In this document: positions 35,668-45,233 of the stretch, one piece after another | Layout: every line of letters begins with the position of its first letter | Position numbering within the stretch: the stretch's first letter is position 1 | Origin: Metallosphaera yellowstonensis MK1 | GTDB taxonomy: Archaea > Thermoproteota > Thermoprotei_A > Sulfolobales > Sulfolobaceae | Assembly (NCBI RefSeq): GCF_000243315.1 | Contig: NZ_JH597770.1 | Coordinates: 81,859 to 145,858 of the forward strand | Direction: 5' to 3' | Length of the DNA stretch: 64,000 bases | The notes under the pieces: model-generated | Seen by the model: the letters and a program-made list of their open reading frames with translations, nothing else | Told to the model about the DNA's origin: nothing | Databases searched by the model: none | Translations under genes and position numbers: made by a program

Positions 35668-35988
35668 TTCATGATCCCCTCTTTTCACGTAGTCCTCCAA
35701 GAGGTTCAAGTACTCGTTTACCATTCTCTTTCCCTCCTCAGTTATCTGTATCACAGTTCTGGGTCTCCCCCTGAAGAGGGTCTCCCTCATACTTATGGCA
35801 CCGTTCTCCTCAAGCACCTTGAGGTGTAGGTAAAGGGATGACTTTGGCAGCCCGATACCCTTTAACAGGTCCGTGAAGGAGGTCTTCTCCACACCCATCA
35901 GGTAGAGGAGGATTCCAACCCTGGCTGAGCTCGAGAATATGGGTGACCTGATGAATTCCTGTATATTCCTCAAGGTTCCCACCTCCAA
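35656..35988 (-). CDS. Winged-helix transcriptional regulator
   Basis: A 110-residue protein with a full winged helix: helix-turn-helix in [24 protein letters not shown], then a wing with [20 protein letters not shown], and a C-terminal dimerisation helix. It resembles MarR/PadR-like single-domain regulators (HTH_34 type). The start overlaps the end of the upstream membrane-protein gene by 19 bp, so the two are likely an operon in which the regulator may respond to a signal handled by the membrane protein (inference). Convergent with fumarase, 12-bp overlap. Confidence 0.8.
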   Translation of the reverse strand: MEVGTLRNIQEFIRSPIFSSSARVGILLYLMGVEKTSFTDLLKGIGLPKSSLYLHLKVLEENGAISMRETLFRGRPRTVIQITEEGKRMVNEYLNLLEDYVKRGDHESFL

Positions 35989-36590
35989 CTCCTCCAGAGG
36001 GAATGTAGACCTGCGAAAGCAAAACCCGCTGTGAGGGCGAGTGCTAGGGAACCTATGAAGGTACCTCCTATGATCCCGAGCACCGCTGAAACTGCTGCCA
36101 CGTACTCATCAATCGGTCTTCCCTCCACCTTCATGATTCTCTGCATTCTCCTCAGCCACTTGAGAATGAAAAGAAGGATCAGCAGGTTAGCCAACACGTT
36201 CAAAAGGCCTATTCCGGTAATTATAGCGAGGACCCCTAAAAATGAGGGAATAGAGACCATGAGGAGAAATAACTTCCCTCTTCTCCTGGGTCTCCTGAAT
36301 GATTTCAGGTACGCTAACCTAGTTACGGCCACTTCTATCCTCGCTGTCCTGAAGATGAGGAAACCGATAGTGACAACCATTATATACCAAAAGTAACCTA
36401 CCGCCAATATCTCCAATACGTCGTTGTGAGCCACCGGCAACTTATCAAAAAACTTCTCCATGAGGAAGACTATAGGGACGTAACTCGCTACCAAAAGGTA
36501 GAATATACCAATACTTCGCCTGATCTCCCTCGCGTAGAGCCTATATGCCAGGGCCTCGCTCTCCTTCAATAGCCTTATGGGATCCTCCAC
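35970..36590 (-). CDS. Multi-helix membrane protein paired with the winged-helix regulator
   Basis: A 206-residue protein with about five or six hydrophobic segments (near residues 27-45, 65-82, 108-125, 128-143, 165-195). It begins with a charged helix (EDPIRLLKESEALAYRLYAREIRRS) and has strongly basic loops (KSFRRPRRRGK and KWLRRMQR). No family recognised. The coupling to the regulator gene suggests a membrane sensor and cytoplasmic regulator pair, as found repeatedly in Sulfolobales, but nothing in the sequence proves it. Confidence 0.6.
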   Translation of the reverse strand: MEDPIRLLKESEALAYRLYAREIRRSIGIFYLLVASYVPIVFLMEKFFDKLPVAHNDVLEILAVGYFWYIMVVTIGFLIFRTARIEVAVTRLAYLKSFRRPRRRGKLFLLMVSIPSFLGVLAIITGIGLLNVLANLLILLFILKWLRRMQRIMKVEGRPIDEYVAAVSAVLGIIGGTFIGSLALALTAGFAFAGLHSLWRSWRWEP

Positions 36591-36674
36591 CTGTCAGAGT
36601 TAGGATATTAGATATTAAACACCTATCTTGAGTTCAATCACTGAACCTCTCTCGTCAAGTAAAAAGTGAAGTAA

Positions 36675-37175
36675 TCAGGGAGTCAACACGTACGAGTTGT
36701 TCACCCTCTTAGGGAAAGGAACCGGTGGTTCAAGGAGAACGATCTCGCCGTCGTCCGCCCTAAATGACCTGGTTTGACCCCTTAGATGAAAGTGCGCAGT
36801 CATTGAGCATATGACGGCGTCTGCCTCATCCTTTATTTTGGATATCCTTCTCCAATCCCACCCCAACAATCTTAGTGAAGAACTAGGATGTGTCTCTATG
36901 GCCCTCAACTTGGGAGCCAGGCGGAGTGCCCTCTCTGTGAGGGTAGATATAAAGGAGGGTGGAAAAACCCTGAAGCCGCTCCTGATCAGTAGTTTATCCA
37001 CCTCTCTATACCCTTTTCCCCAACTTAACGGGGCGTCTATGGCCACGAGCCTAGCGTTTTTGCAGAGGAATATTATCTCCTCGTCCTCCTTCACGAAGGT
37101 CACCTCTATCTTATCGTGTTCAAGCACGGCCACCGCTGTGGGTCTTTTGACTGCTAAATCTATACCGCACTCCAT
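36675..37175 (-). CDS. DUF429-family predicted RNase H-like protein
   Basis: A 166-residue protein. The start MECGIDLAVKRPTAVAVLE holds the first acidic residue of an RNase-H fold; ARLVAIDAPLSWGKGYREVD is the DUF429 hallmark (IDAPL), and KDEADAVICSMTAH has the C-terminal acid with ETHPSSSLRLLGW between. The family is predicted to be a nuclease, but its substrate is unknown. Length is typical of the short archaeal form. Single gene between a membrane-protein operon and an APC transporter. Confidence 0.75.
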   Translation of the reverse strand: MECGIDLAVKRPTAVAVLEHDKIEVTFVKEDEEIIFLCKNARLVAIDAPLSWGKGYREVDKLLIRSGFRVFPPSFISTLTERALRLAPKLRAIETHPSSSLRLLGWDWRRISKIKDEADAVICSMTAHFHLRGQTRSFRADDGEIVLLEPPVPFPKRVNNSYVLTP

Positions 37176-37222
37176 CTGACCTCCCCTTCACCCTGAGGAC
37201 GGAACTTGTAAATTTTTCGTCA

Positions 37223-38500
37223 TTAAGCGTCCTGTGTCCTCTTTTCTTCCTCCTGCCTCACTAGCTCCAGACTTTCTGCAAAGAGAAATCCAAGGATTAT
37301 CCAAGCCAGGAAGAAATATACCACGTACTTGTCCAGTTGGCTTATGGACTCTGTGAGGATGAAACCAGAGAGTATCAATGAGCCTATGGAGAAGAGTATT
37401 TCATGGATATGCTTTAATGGCTTCCTCCTCCCTATCCTAGCTAAGGACACTGCGGCAGCCATGTGGATGTAGAGGTTACTCATACCTGAGATACCACCTA
37501 GGAGGGTTAGGGCTAATAGAGGACCTAATTTGAGGGTGAGAAGAGCGAGGGAGAGCACAACTAAGGCGGAGATAACTCCCTCAGCGACCTTCGGCTCTCC
37601 CCTCCTGGTTATCGTGAAGATATCCAGGAGGTGACCGTTCTTAGACATGGCAAATAGGGTCCTAGAGCTAGCCACTACGTAGGCTATTCCACCTAAAACT
37701 CCATCGCTTAGGGCTATCATGGAAATGGCTACAGCACCGGGTAAACCGAAACTGGAAAGTAGGAGTCCCACTAGGTTGTTGGTCACCCCCATATCGGCCA
37801 GAGAATAGAAGAAGAAGGTAGCCAATCCACCACCGAGGAGTGGTACGAGAAGAGATACTCTACTTACTGTCTTTACAGCGTTCTTTATCTCCTCTGGGTA
37901 ACTCACCACCGATGAGTAGCCTGATGGAATTCCTATTCCGAAGAGGATGGCCTCAGGAAATTGAGGAGAGAAACTTACTGGATTGTAAACCCTGAAATCT
38001 GCCCTGTAAAGAAAAAACGTAGATAGACCGATCAAGGCCACTATCTCCAAGGCCCCGACCACTACGGCATACCTAGCGGAGATCTTCACGCCCAACAGAA
38101 CTACTGACGAAGTCACTAATGTGACTATCAAGGTGAGATATAGGGAGTCTATCCCAGTGAGGAGATTGAGAACGTAAACCGCTCCCTCCATCAGGGTGGC
38201 CCCGTAAGTTATGGAATACAAGATGTAGATCCAGCCAGTCGTTATGCCCAAGTTATCTGTAAGTGTATGTAGGGCGTAGGTGTAGTACCCTCCGCCCTTC
38301 TTGAACCTCCTCGAGAGTGAATAAACCACCAGAGCATTGACCATGACTAGAATTGTAGTTAATAACATGGCGAAACCTGCCATTCGGCCAACATAGGAAA
38401 TCATTATGGTGCCGAATGCCACCAAGGATATGAAGGGAGACTGTCCCCCGAAGGACAAGAAGAACACTTCGGTGGCTGTGAGCTTTGGCCTAGTTCCCAT
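37223..38500 (-). CDS. APC-superfamily amino acid permease
   Basis: A 425-residue membrane transporter with about twelve helices. The first helix region FLSFGGQSPFISLVAFGTIM departs from the usual GxIGSG signature, while GIGIPSGYSSVVSYPEEIKN and LFAMSKNGHLLDIFTITRRGEPKVA are typical of APC proteins. The substrate is unknown. It is one of two APC transporters in the window (the other at 12988) and belongs to a different subgroup, being over 200 residues shorter. Confidence 0.82.
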   Translation of the reverse strand: MGTRPKLTATEVFFLSFGGQSPFISLVAFGTIMISYVGRMAGFAMLLTTILVMVNALVVYSLSRRFKKGGGYYTYALHTLTDNLGITTGWIYILYSITYGATLMEGAVYVLNLLTGIDSLYLTLIVTLVTSSVVLLGVKISARYAVVVGALEIVALIGLSTFFLYRADFRVYNPVSFSPQFPEAILFGIGIPSGYSSVVSYPEEIKNAVKTVSRVSLLVPLLGGGLATFFFYSLADMGVTNNLVGLLLSSFGLPGAVAISMIALSDGVLGGIAYVVASSRTLFAMSKNGHLLDIFTITRRGEPKVAEGVISALVVLSLALLTLKLGPLLALTLLGGISGMSNLYIHMAAAVSLARIGRRKPLKHIHEILFSIGSLILSGFILTESISQLDKYVVYFFLAWIILGFLFAESLELVRQEEEKRTQDA

Positions 38501-39081
38501 CTAGACCATTTTGTAACTTAAGTAATTAAAGGTACACAGGTTCAAGTACACGTAAAGGAAGAAGCTCACTATGGGATGGGACTTCCTTCCAGTTACTGCT
38601 AATTCCATCCTCTCAACCTTACCTTAAGCAGTGGTGACGGATAGGACTCTAATGGCTATACGGATTGTCCCTACGTGAGTACATTAACAGCTTTGCTCTT
38701 TCCCGCTAACTATGAACTGTGCTGTCTATCTTGCAGACCCCCTCACCTTTACTGCGACTTCTCTTTGAAGTCCCCTCAGCAGTGGTTAATCATGAATAAC
38801 CGATCAAAGATCTGGCAAGATGAATACTCCTAGCCGTGGTTAACAGTTTCCGAAAGGTAGCAAAGTTTTTCAAAAAATATTTGGGAAATAATATGAAGCC
38901 ACGCCCGTTGTGGACGATCTTTCCCGAAGGGTGGGGCGGTGAGCTGAAGATTTACGGTTTCCCCACTTGTCTGAAACTGTGGCAGAATGGTGAGTTACCC
39001 GGCTAAAGGGGCGGAGGAGTAACGGGTTTCCCAGTGACTCCGGTGAGGCACAAGGGGTGAGGATTGATATCTTGTAAACTA
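38501..39081. other. Gene-poor region between the APC permease and the TnpB element
   Basis: About 580 nt. A 37-codon plus-strand frame (38893-39006, starting MKPRPLWTIFPEGWGG) and GC-rich stretches with short inverted repeats are present. They could be part of the old end of the TnpB element or of an older insertion. No gene or RNA was recognised. Confidence 0.35.
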
Positions 39082-39093
39082 CCCCGCCCTCAC

Positions 39094-40315
39094 CGGTAGA
39101 CCCAAAATCACCTCCTTGAAAATAAATCTATATTATTAATAAGCGGTTCTATTGATTTAAGTAGAAAATCTTTTAGATAGAATAAATCATCAGAAAACAA
39201 GAGTATTAGGAGTAACCTGAACTGCTCCCTCCTCACCTCCCCCTTGAACACGGTGTACAGGGAGTAGAGGACCACGGCCAGCACGAAGATCAACGTGCGG
39301 AAGACGAACTTGGTGGAACTGGTGAAGGGGAGAAAAGCCTTGATGTTCCGGTAAGAGGTCTCTATGGGACCCCTCACCTTGTTGTACAAGTCCAACACCT
39401 CCCCCTTCGGTAGGTCGAGGTTCGTAGCCCTAGCGAAGTAAACTAGAGTCCTCTTCTTTCTCCTGACCTTCTCCTTGCTGTACACGAGGAGCCTGAACTT
39501 GACCTGCTCGTCCCTCCTGTGCCTCTTACTGTTCGTCTCGTACTCGCCGTCGAACTCCTGGTAGACCTTCACGTCCCCAACAGGGACGGCAATTATGTAC
39601 TTGAACTGCGAAACGAAGTTGAGCACGTCTACAGTGTAGAAGCCCGCGTCGAGAGTCATCAACCTCACCTTGAACCCCATGGCGACGACTTGCTCCACGA
39701 GGGCCTTCACGACCTCATCCTTAGTCATCCCGTTCACTTGAGTAATGAAAGCTAGTAGGAGCACTTTCCCGTCAAACTTAGTCGTCGCAGTTGCGTAGTT
39801 CCAAGAGTTTCCCTCCTCCGAACTCCCGAGCCCTCCCACCGTTTTCCCGTACCAGGTCTTGGTTGTCCAGTCTATTGAGAGGTCTATCTCCTTGACTCCC
39901 TTCAGTACCTCCAAGGATATTTTCCTCACTTGTTCCAAGAGTTTCTCAATAACTTCCACCCCCTGCTCCTCCACGTAATTCCTCACGGTCTGTGGGGACA
40001 CGCCGTACGCCCTCGACTTGTTCTCTACTGAATCGTTCCATAAACACGCTGAGATGAGGGTTCTCGCCACCTCTTCCCCTCTCTTTCCCTTGAAGTTCAG
40101 CATGGAAAGTAATTTATATCCTATTTGTTGAACGTTGTTTTGGTGAGGGAGATGGTGTATTATCATCTCGCTCTCTCACGTGGTAATACCACATCTCCCT
40201 CACCTTAAACCTTTCTTCAACTGAATTCTTAATACCCTTATAAATCCTGTTATTCGCTATGAGTCGATATTATACTGCCAGAATTATTTTTCATAATACG
40301 ATTTTGGGTCTACCG
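39094..40315 (-). mobile_element. ISH3-like insertion sequence
   Basis: 1222 bp with 16-bp perfect inverted repeats CGGTAGACCCAAAATC (39094-39109) and its complement (40300-40315). The 4-bp duplication TCAC flanks it (39090-39093 and 40316-40319), which is exactly the loop of the TnpB-element hairpin. The transposase gene is intact, so the insertion looks recent. Confidence 0.9.
39108..40166 (-). CDS. ISH3-family-like DDE transposase
   Basis: A 352-residue transposase. The DDE acids are likely the Asp in IDLSIDWTTKTWYG, the Asp in VRLMTLDAGFYTVDVL and the Glu in KVRGPIETSYRNIKAF. An N-terminal helix-turn-helix region (SRAYGVSPQTVRNYVEE) should bind the ends. The stop codon is practically inside the left inverted repeat. 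Uninterrupted, so probably active. Confidence 0.88.
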   Translation of the reverse strand: MIIHHLPHQNNVQQIGYKLLSMLNFKGKRGEEVARTLISACLWNDSVENKSRAYGVSPQTVRNYVEEQGVEVIEKLLEQVRKISLEVLKGVKEIDLSIDWTTKTWYGKTVGGLGSSEEGNSWNYATATTKFDGKVLLLAFITQVNGMTKDEVVKALVEQVVAMGFKVRLMTLDAGFYTVDVLNFVSQFKYIIAVPVGDVKVYQEFDGEYETNSKRHRRDEQVKFRLLVYSKEKVRRKKRTLVYFARATNLDLPKGEVLDLYNKVRGPIETSYRNIKAFLPFTSSTKFVFRTLIFVLAVVLYSLYTVFKGEVRREQFRLLLILLFSDDLFYLKDFLLKSIEPLINNIDLFSRR

Positions 40316-40361
40316 TCACGGACGGGGCTTTGGGGTTTCCAGTGGCCTTCACGACGCACCT

Positions 40362-41510
40362 TCATGTCCCCTTCGGGGTGTTTACGTACCCCCGACCCGT
40401 ACCTCTCGTTAAGGCACGGGCTACGTTAATAGCCGCGTTCAGGTCACGGTTGTACTTGAGACCGCACTTAGGACAGCGATATTCCCTTCCTTCAACGTGG
40501 GTAACGTACCCACACCTGTGGCAAGTCTTGGACGTATTCTTAGGGTCTATGTATACCACCTTGATTCCTTGTATCTTAGCCTTGTACTCCACCATCTTCT
40601 GTAGCTTCCTGAAGGGTAAGGAGTGAAACCTCCTGTTGAGTTTCTTACCCCTCCTGAAGTTCTCTCTAATACCCGTGAGCTTCTCCATCACTATCACAGG
40701 AGAAGGGAACTGTTTAGCGTATTCCACAATCTCCTTGGAGATAACGTGAAGCTCGTGGTTCACGATCCTTCTCTCTCTACCTCTCAGCCTCTTGAACACG
40801 TCCAACCTTCTCTTTTCCTGTAGTTTCCTCCTAATGTTGAAGTGCCTGTGCCTGACTTCCTTGATTCTAGATCCCTTGAAGAAGGTGCCCTTTGTCGGTT
40901 TGTCGTCAACTAGTGCCACTACTGTGGCTAAGTTCCTTTCACCCAGGTCTATCCCTATAGGTGTTTGTGGTTCAAAATCCTTGAATGGTTTTTCGAGAGT
41001 GAAGTGGGCGTACCACTCTCCGTCTCTCTTTACGAGTTCAACTTGTTGCAAAGACCACTCGCCGTCGTCAGAGAGGGCGTCATCTATCATCTGTCTTCGT
41101 CTTTCTCCGAACTGTACTGGACACCACACACCATCACCGTCCAGCTTGAGGTATAACCAATAAGGGGTTAGTTTAGTGTCCCTCCTCACGAGCTTGAAAG
41201 CACGGTAGTTCACTCGTATGGACACTTTATGCACGTGAAATTCTCTTCCCTCATTAGCCTTAACCAGTTCTACTGCCTTGTCCCTGGCAGTCTGTGTGAG
41301 AGTGGAAGACAGACCGAACCTTCTTCTCGCCTCCTCGTACGCTTTCTGTTGGAGAAGATTCTTATCCTTGATCTTAAAGGAAGCGAAGAACTTCACAGCT
41401 TTTAGATACTTCTCCAGAACGACGTTCAGTTTGTGTCTCTTCTCTTTGTTAGGGTTCAGAATCTTCCCCTGTACTGCTACTTTAACTTCTGCTTTCAGGG
41501 AACGTCCCAA
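40362..41510 (-). CDS. tnpB: TnpB, RNA-guided nuclease of the IS605 family
   Basis: A 382-residue TnpB. RuvC-I Asp is in IGIDLGERNLATVV, RuvC-II Glu in VIVMEKLTGIREN, and RuvC-III Asp in YNRDLNAAINVARAL; between the last two is the zinc ribbon (CHRCGYVTH then CPKCGLKYN). All nuclease residues appear intact. TnpB proteins cut DNA guided by an omega RNA made from the 3' end of the gene and the element's right end. Here that right end is split by an ISH3-like element some 45 bp beyond the stop codon, so the guide RNA is probably no longer made properly. No tnpA partner. Confidence 0.93.
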   Translation of the reverse strand: MGRSLKAEVKVAVQGKILNPNKEKRHKLNVVLEKYLKAVKFFASFKIKDKNLLQQKAYEEARRRFGLSSTLTQTARDKAVELVKANEGREFHVHKVSIRVNYRAFKLVRRDTKLTPYWLYLKLDGDGVWCPVQFGERRRQMIDDALSDDGEWSLQQVELVKRDGEWYAHFTLEKPFKDFEPQTPIGIDLGERNLATVVALVDDKPTKGTFFKGSRIKEVRHRHFNIRRKLQEKRRLDVFKRLRGRERRIVNHELHVISKEIVEYAKQFPSPVIVMEKLTGIRENFRRGKKLNRRFHSLPFRKLQKMVEYKAKIQGIKVVYIDPKNTSKTCHRCGYVTHVEGREYRCPKCGLKYNRDLNAAINVARALTRGTGRGYVNTPKGT

Positions 41511-41832
41511 TCTTTTTTTTTTTACTTTGATTCACATTTATACTTAACTTCCCGTCCTCACGGACGGGGTCTCAGGTGTCAAAAGATGAAATCCTTTGAA
41601 GCCCAACCCCCAACAAAATGATATTTCACCCTTCATAGCCCACGAAGTGCTTTGTGGGGACCGTTCAATTTTCTTAGGCGTTGAGCCCAGGTTAAGCCCA
41701 GTGAGTTCTCTTAGATTCAAAATCTAATGTCAGTTTAAAAGTATGTTTCGCATTGTCCCTGGTAAAAATTGAGGTGTTACACAAAGCATCCACGAAGATA
41801 AACCCCTTTAACCCCTTCTTTAAAGTAGATCC
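41511..41832. other. End of the TnpB element and purine-operon upstream region
   Basis: About 320 nt: a T/A-rich stretch before tnpB, the intact hairpin at 41551-41568, then non-coding DNA with the promoter for the purE operon near 41800-41825. No further gene found. Confidence 0.4.
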
Positions 41833-42309
41833 ATGGTCCTTGTGGCAATCATAATGGGTAGTAAGAACGACTGGGAGGTCATGAAGGAAGCTGCAGAGAC
41901 TCTTCAACGGTTTGGGGTGGAGTTCGAGGCTAAGGTCGTCTCCGCACACAGAACACCAGAGTTCATGGTGAAATATGCCAAGGAGGCTGAGGGGAGAGGA
42001 ATAGAGGTTATAATAGCTGGGGCTGGGGGAGCTGCTCATTTGCCTGGTATGGTGGCCTCATTGACCACACTTCCTGTTATTGGAGTACCTATTCCTTCTA
42101 AAAACCTGAACGGGTTGGACTCGCTCCTTTCAATTGTGCAAATGCCCTATGGCGTGCCAGTCGCCACGGTGGCAATAGGAGGAGCTAAGAATGCCGCTCT
42201 ACTTGCACTGAGAATACTCTCGCTAAAACATCCAGAGTTGAGGGAAAAGTTGAGGAACTTCATGGAGGAGGTCAGGAGTGAGGTACTTTCAACCGAACTC
42301 AGGTTATAA
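41833..42309 (+). CDS. purE: N5-carboxyaminoimidazole ribonucleotide mutase (PurE class I)
   Basis: A 158-residue enzyme. The signature [16 protein letters not shown] opens the protein, followed by [10 protein letters not shown] and [15 protein letters not shown], the class I PurE active-site segments. It converts N5-CAIR to CAIR in purine synthesis. The purK gene begins 32 bp inside its 3' end, so the two are translated together. First gene of the unit. Confidence 0.95.
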   Translation: MVLVAIIMGSKNDWEVMKEAAETLQRFGVEFEAKVVSAHRTPEFMVKYAKEAEGRGIEVIIAGAGGAAHLPGMVASLTTLPVIGVPIPSKNLNGLDSLLSIVQMPYGVPVATVAIGGAKNAALLALRILSLKHPELREKLRNFMEEVRSEVLSTELRL

Positions 42310-43366
42310 GGTATGCATCCTAGGTGGAGGACAACTTGGCTGGATGATGATACTGGAGGGTAGGAAGTTTCCCATAACCTTCCTAGTGTATGCCGAAAAG
42401 GGAGAGCCAGCGTGCAGGATTGCAGATTTATGCTTTAAGGAAAGCTACGAAAAGGTAATTGAGGAATGCGACATAGTAACGTTCGAGTTCGAACATGTGG
42501 ACGAGGCACCCCTTCAACTTGCTGAAGACCTAGGAAAACTCCTCCCTAGACTCAACTCGGTGGTTCTCAAGAGGGCCAGGCACTTAGAAAAGGAGTTCCT
42601 CAAGAGGGAGGGCTTTCCTGTCCCCAGGTTCGTCACTGTGGAAGGAGGAGACGAGGCGCTTCGGGTGTTAAGGGACGAGTTCAATAATGTAGGAGTCGTC
42701 AAGAAGTCTGAGGGGGGGTACGACGGAAGGGGCCAGTACTTCATAAGGGGAGACCCTGATAGGTACCAATTCCTCAGGGAAGAGAGGGGTCTATTCGTGG
42801 TTGAAGAACTGGTGAACTACGACTTCGAAGCGTCTATAATAGCAGTCAGGAGCGGAAACGAGTTCCGTGCATATCCACCTACCTTCAATTACAACGAGAA
42901 GGGAATTTTGGTCTACAACTACGGACCTTACGGTAACCCTGAGATGATACGACTGGCCGAGAAGCTGACAGAGAAGCTGAACTACGTGGGAGTGATGGGA
43001 ATCGAGTTCTTCATCAGAAGAGGCAAAGTGATGATTAACGAGTACGCTCCTCGAGTTCATAATACTGGTCACTACACTTTAGATGGTGCAGAGATCTCCC
43101 AGTTTGAACACCACTTGAGGGCCATAACAGGAATGGAGTTAGGGGAGACAAGGCTTCTCAGCCCTTCAGGGATGGTGAACCTCCTTGGAGTGCATTACCC
43201 ACCGATGGATGTACTGAGGTATGGGTCGGTGTACTGGTACGGAAAGGAGGTTAGGAGAAGAAGAAAGGTAGGGCACGTCAACGTGGTGGGTAAGGATCTG
43301 GAGGACGTTAGAGCAAAAATTGAAAATGTCATGAAACTAACTTATCCCAATGGTTTGGACCTATGA
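42278..43366 (+). CDS. purK: N5-carboxyaminoimidazole ribonucleotide synthetase (PurK)
   Basis: A 362-residue ATP-grasp enzyme. The N-terminus has the PurK nucleotide-binding start [26 protein letters not shown] and [14 protein letters not shown] are ATP-grasp segments, and [15 protein letters not shown] is the conserved metal and product region. With bicarbonate and ATP it makes N5-CAIR from AIR for PurE. It starts with GTG inside purE and is followed by a regulator gene that overlaps its end by four bases, so the three form one transcript. Confidence 0.95.
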   Translation: MRYFQPNSGYKVCILGGGQLGWMMILEGRKFPITFLVYAEKGEPACRIADLCFKESYEKVIEECDIVTFEFEHVDEAPLQLAEDLGKLLPRLNSVVLKRARHLEKEFLKREGFPVPRFVTVEGGDEALRVLRDEFNNVGVVKKSEGGYDGRGQYFIRGDPDRYQFLREERGLFVVEELVNYDFEASIIAVRSGNEFRAYPPTFNYNEKGILVYNYGPYGNPEMIRLAEKLTEKLNYVGVMGIEFFIRRGKVMINEYAPRVHNTGHYTLDGAEISQFEHHLRAITGMELGETRLLSPSGMVNLLGVHYPPMDVLRYGSVYWYGKEVRRRRKVGHVNVVGKDLEDVRAKIENVMKLTYPNGLDL

Positions 43367-43704
43367 AGTTCAACTTTAAGATATGGATCGAGGACAAGGA
43401 AGGGAAGCCAGTACTAGGGAAGGGAGGAGTACAACTGGTGAGGGCCATATTAGACTCTGGTTCCATAGCTAAGGCGTCTGAACAGATGAACGTTTCCTAC
43501 AAGTTCGCCTGGCAATACGTGAGGAGGATAAGTTTGGAATTGGGGGGAATAGAGATGAGGAAGGGTGGGAAAAACGCTGGAGGAACGGAGATAGATCCCA
43601 AACTACTTAAGATAGTGAGACTCTACGAGCAGGCACAAGAGGAGGTCAGAAGGATTCTAGATAAATATTCTAGACTGCTTGAGGAGGAACTCAAGTCCCA
43701 GTGA
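43363..43704 (+). CDS. ModE-like winged-helix protein
   Basis: A 113-residue protein resembling the N-terminal DNA-binding domain of Mod[19 protein letters not shown], then a helix-turn-helix [26 protein letters not shown] and the wing [13 protein letters not shown]. The molybdate-binding TOBE domains of ModE are absent. It overlaps purK by four bases (ATGA), an unexpected operon context for a molybdate-type regulator, and could act on other genes or sense nothing itself. It overlaps the convergent triose-phosphate isomerase gene by 14 bp. Confidence 0.75.
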   Translation: MKFNFKIWIEDKEGKPVLGKGGVQLVRAILDSGSIAKASEQMNVSYKFAWQYVRRISLELGGIEMRKGGKNAGGTEIDPKLLKIVRLYEQAQEEVRRILDKYSRLLEEELKSQ

Positions 43705-44389
43705 TCCTCTCAGACACGGCTCTCTTGGCCCCTTCTACGAACTCCCTCACTACTTTAGAAGGATCTTTGGACTTCATGACTGCACTGGCCACACCTATAC
43801 CGTGAGCTCCCAGCTTTATGGACGTATAAACGTCGTCCCCCGTCGAGATCCCTGCTCCTACTATTAACTTTAGACCCTTAACCTTCTGTACCATCTCCAC
43901 GGCATTGGTTATCACCTCTGGTCTTGCCCTAGATACTGACACACCAGTACCTATCAACTCTGGGGGTTCCACCAGTATCGCATCAGGTCCGAGCAGACCA
44001 ATAGGTACTACTAGTTCATACCTGTCTACGCAAACTATGGTTTCCAACCCAAGTCTTCTGGACCTCTTTATGACGTCATCTATCTCGTCAGCCCTTACCC
44101 TTCTCTCGCTGTGATTCACCAAAGTACCTGCAGCCCCTGCCTCCTTAATCATCTCCGGGGTCACTGCTCCAGTGTGAGCCCCCTCTGGAACAGCATCAAC
44201 GTGTTGAGCGAAAACTGGAATGCTCACCTCTTTGGATATCCTGTGGATCATGGTCGAGGGAACAGCCACAACGATTTCAATACCGCTTTCCCTTGCCACC
44301 TTGTCGATGCTTTTTGATAGTTGAAGGGCCTTCTCACCGTACGAGTTCTCATATGCCTTGAAATTGATGATTAATATGGGAAACTTCAT
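43691..44389 (-). CDS. tpiA: Triose-phosphate isomerase
   Basis: A 232-residue archaeal-type enzyme. Asn and Lys of the active site are in IINFKAYE, the catalytic His in [10 protein letters not shown], and the catalytic Glu in [12 protein letters not shown], followed by the phosphate-binding loop [10 protein letters not shown]. It interconverts dihydroxyacetone phosphate and glyceraldehyde 3-phosphate in gluconeogenesis and glycolysis. The shorter length compared with bacterial enzymes is normal for archaea. Convergent with the ModE-like gene. Confidence 0.95.
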   Translation of the reverse strand: MKFPILIINFKAYENSYGEKALQLSKSIDKVARESGIEIVVAVPSTMIHRISKEVSIPVFAQHVDAVPEGAHTGAVTPEMIKEAGAAGTLVNHSERRVRADEIDDVIKRSRRLGLETIVCVDRYELVVPIGLLGPDAILVEPPELIGTGVSVSRARPEVITNAVEMVQKVKGLKLIVGAGISTGDDVYTSIKLGAHGIGVASAVMKSKDPSKVVREFVEGAKRAVSERITGT

Positions 44390-44433
44390 GACTAGAAGGG
44401 TAAAGGGGCGGATAAAAAGCTTGAACGTGAGAA

Positions 44434-45192
44434 CTAACCCTGGCCTATTAACTTAAGTATGCCTTCGTAGTCCGCATCGTATAAGGGAAACATGCTAGTT
44501 GGTTCTGCCCCTCTAGGTGCACTCACCACAGCATCCACATAAACCGCATTAAGGGTAGGTCTCCTGCCAAAGAAATATTCAGGGTCTACTATCTCCTCCG
44601 TCGTGACTATAACCATCTTAGCCGCCTTTCCTTTGAACTCGTCCTCGTAAAGGGGGCCCACGATCTCGGAATTACCGTACCTGTCGGCCCTGTTTACGTG
44701 TAGTATTGCAACGTCGGGTACTATAGCCTTGACGAACAATATTTCCTCTCCTGAGAAAGGATCCCTCCCTATTTTCCACGTACCTTTCCTCTCATGTAGT
44801 CTTACGAGGTCGCTGCCTAAAATTCCCCTAACTGGCATGAAGGGAACCCCAGCCGCTCCAGCCCTTATCCCAGCTATGAAGGCCCCACAGACATCTTCAA
44901 GGAATTCCACTTCCCCGTTCTCAACCTTGCTCCTGAAAGCAGGGAGCATTCCGAACCACTCCAGAGTGGCCATAGCTACCCTCACGCTCTTTACCAAATT
45001 TTCCCTAAGGAGATATTCCAGTGCTATCCCCGGTTCCCTGTCGATAAAGCTCAAGTTCTTCACCCCAGACTTGGGGAGAGCCTTCACGAAAGACATTGGA
45101 TTCCTGTGGATGGAGATCCCACTCACAGTTATGAGATCTTCATCGTGTACTAGAGTTAATGCCTCCTCCAATGGCATTAATTTCTCTCGCAA
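44434..45192 (-). CDS. CoA-transferase family subunit alpha (GctA/IpdA-like)
   Basis: A 252-residue family I CoA-transferase alpha-type subunit. [19 protein letters not shown] is the N-terminal CoA-site region and [16 protein letters not shown] with [12 protein letters not shown] are typical of the glutaconate/IpdA group. Enzymes of this group use a heterodimer; the beta-type chain is encoded about 5 kb away at 50287, not next to it. The substrate is probably an acyl-CoA from organic-acid or ring degradation, but cannot be named. Confidence 0.78.
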   Translation of the reverse strand: MREKLMPLEEALTLVHDEDLITVSGISIHRNPMSFVKALPKSGVKNLSFIDREPGIALEYLLRENLVKSVRVAMATLEWFGMLPAFRSKVENGEVEFLEDVCGAFIAGIRAGAAGVPFMPVRGILGSDLVRLHERKGTWKIGRDPFSGEEILFVKAIVPDVAILHVNRADRYGNSEIVGPLYEDEFKGKAAKMVIVTTEEIVDPEYFFGRRPTLNAVYVDAVVSAPRGAEPTSMFPLYDADYEGILKLIGQG

Positions 45193-45233
45193 CTTAACTC
45201 TTTTAGTGTAACTTTGCGCTCATAAACTTTTCC

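Larger units (their letters stand above)
39082..41569 (-). mobile_element. IS605-type TnpB-only element, interrupted by an ISH3-like element
   Basis: Both ends have the same subterminal hairpin. At 41551-41568 it is CCCGTCC-TCAC-GGACGGG. At the other end the two arms CCCCGCCC (39082-39089) and GGACGGGG (reading on from 40320 after the TCAC at 40316-40319) are separated by the ISH3-like element. There is no TnpA gene, so movement would need a transposase from elsewhere. The exact outer termini cannot be fixed from the sequence. Confidence 0.75.

Noticed and set aside
38501-39081. Structured RNA (RNase P or SRP RNA) in the GC-rich gap
   Set aside because: I could not find the conserved core sequences of either RNA, and it lies next to a transposon end that can explain the short inverted repeats.
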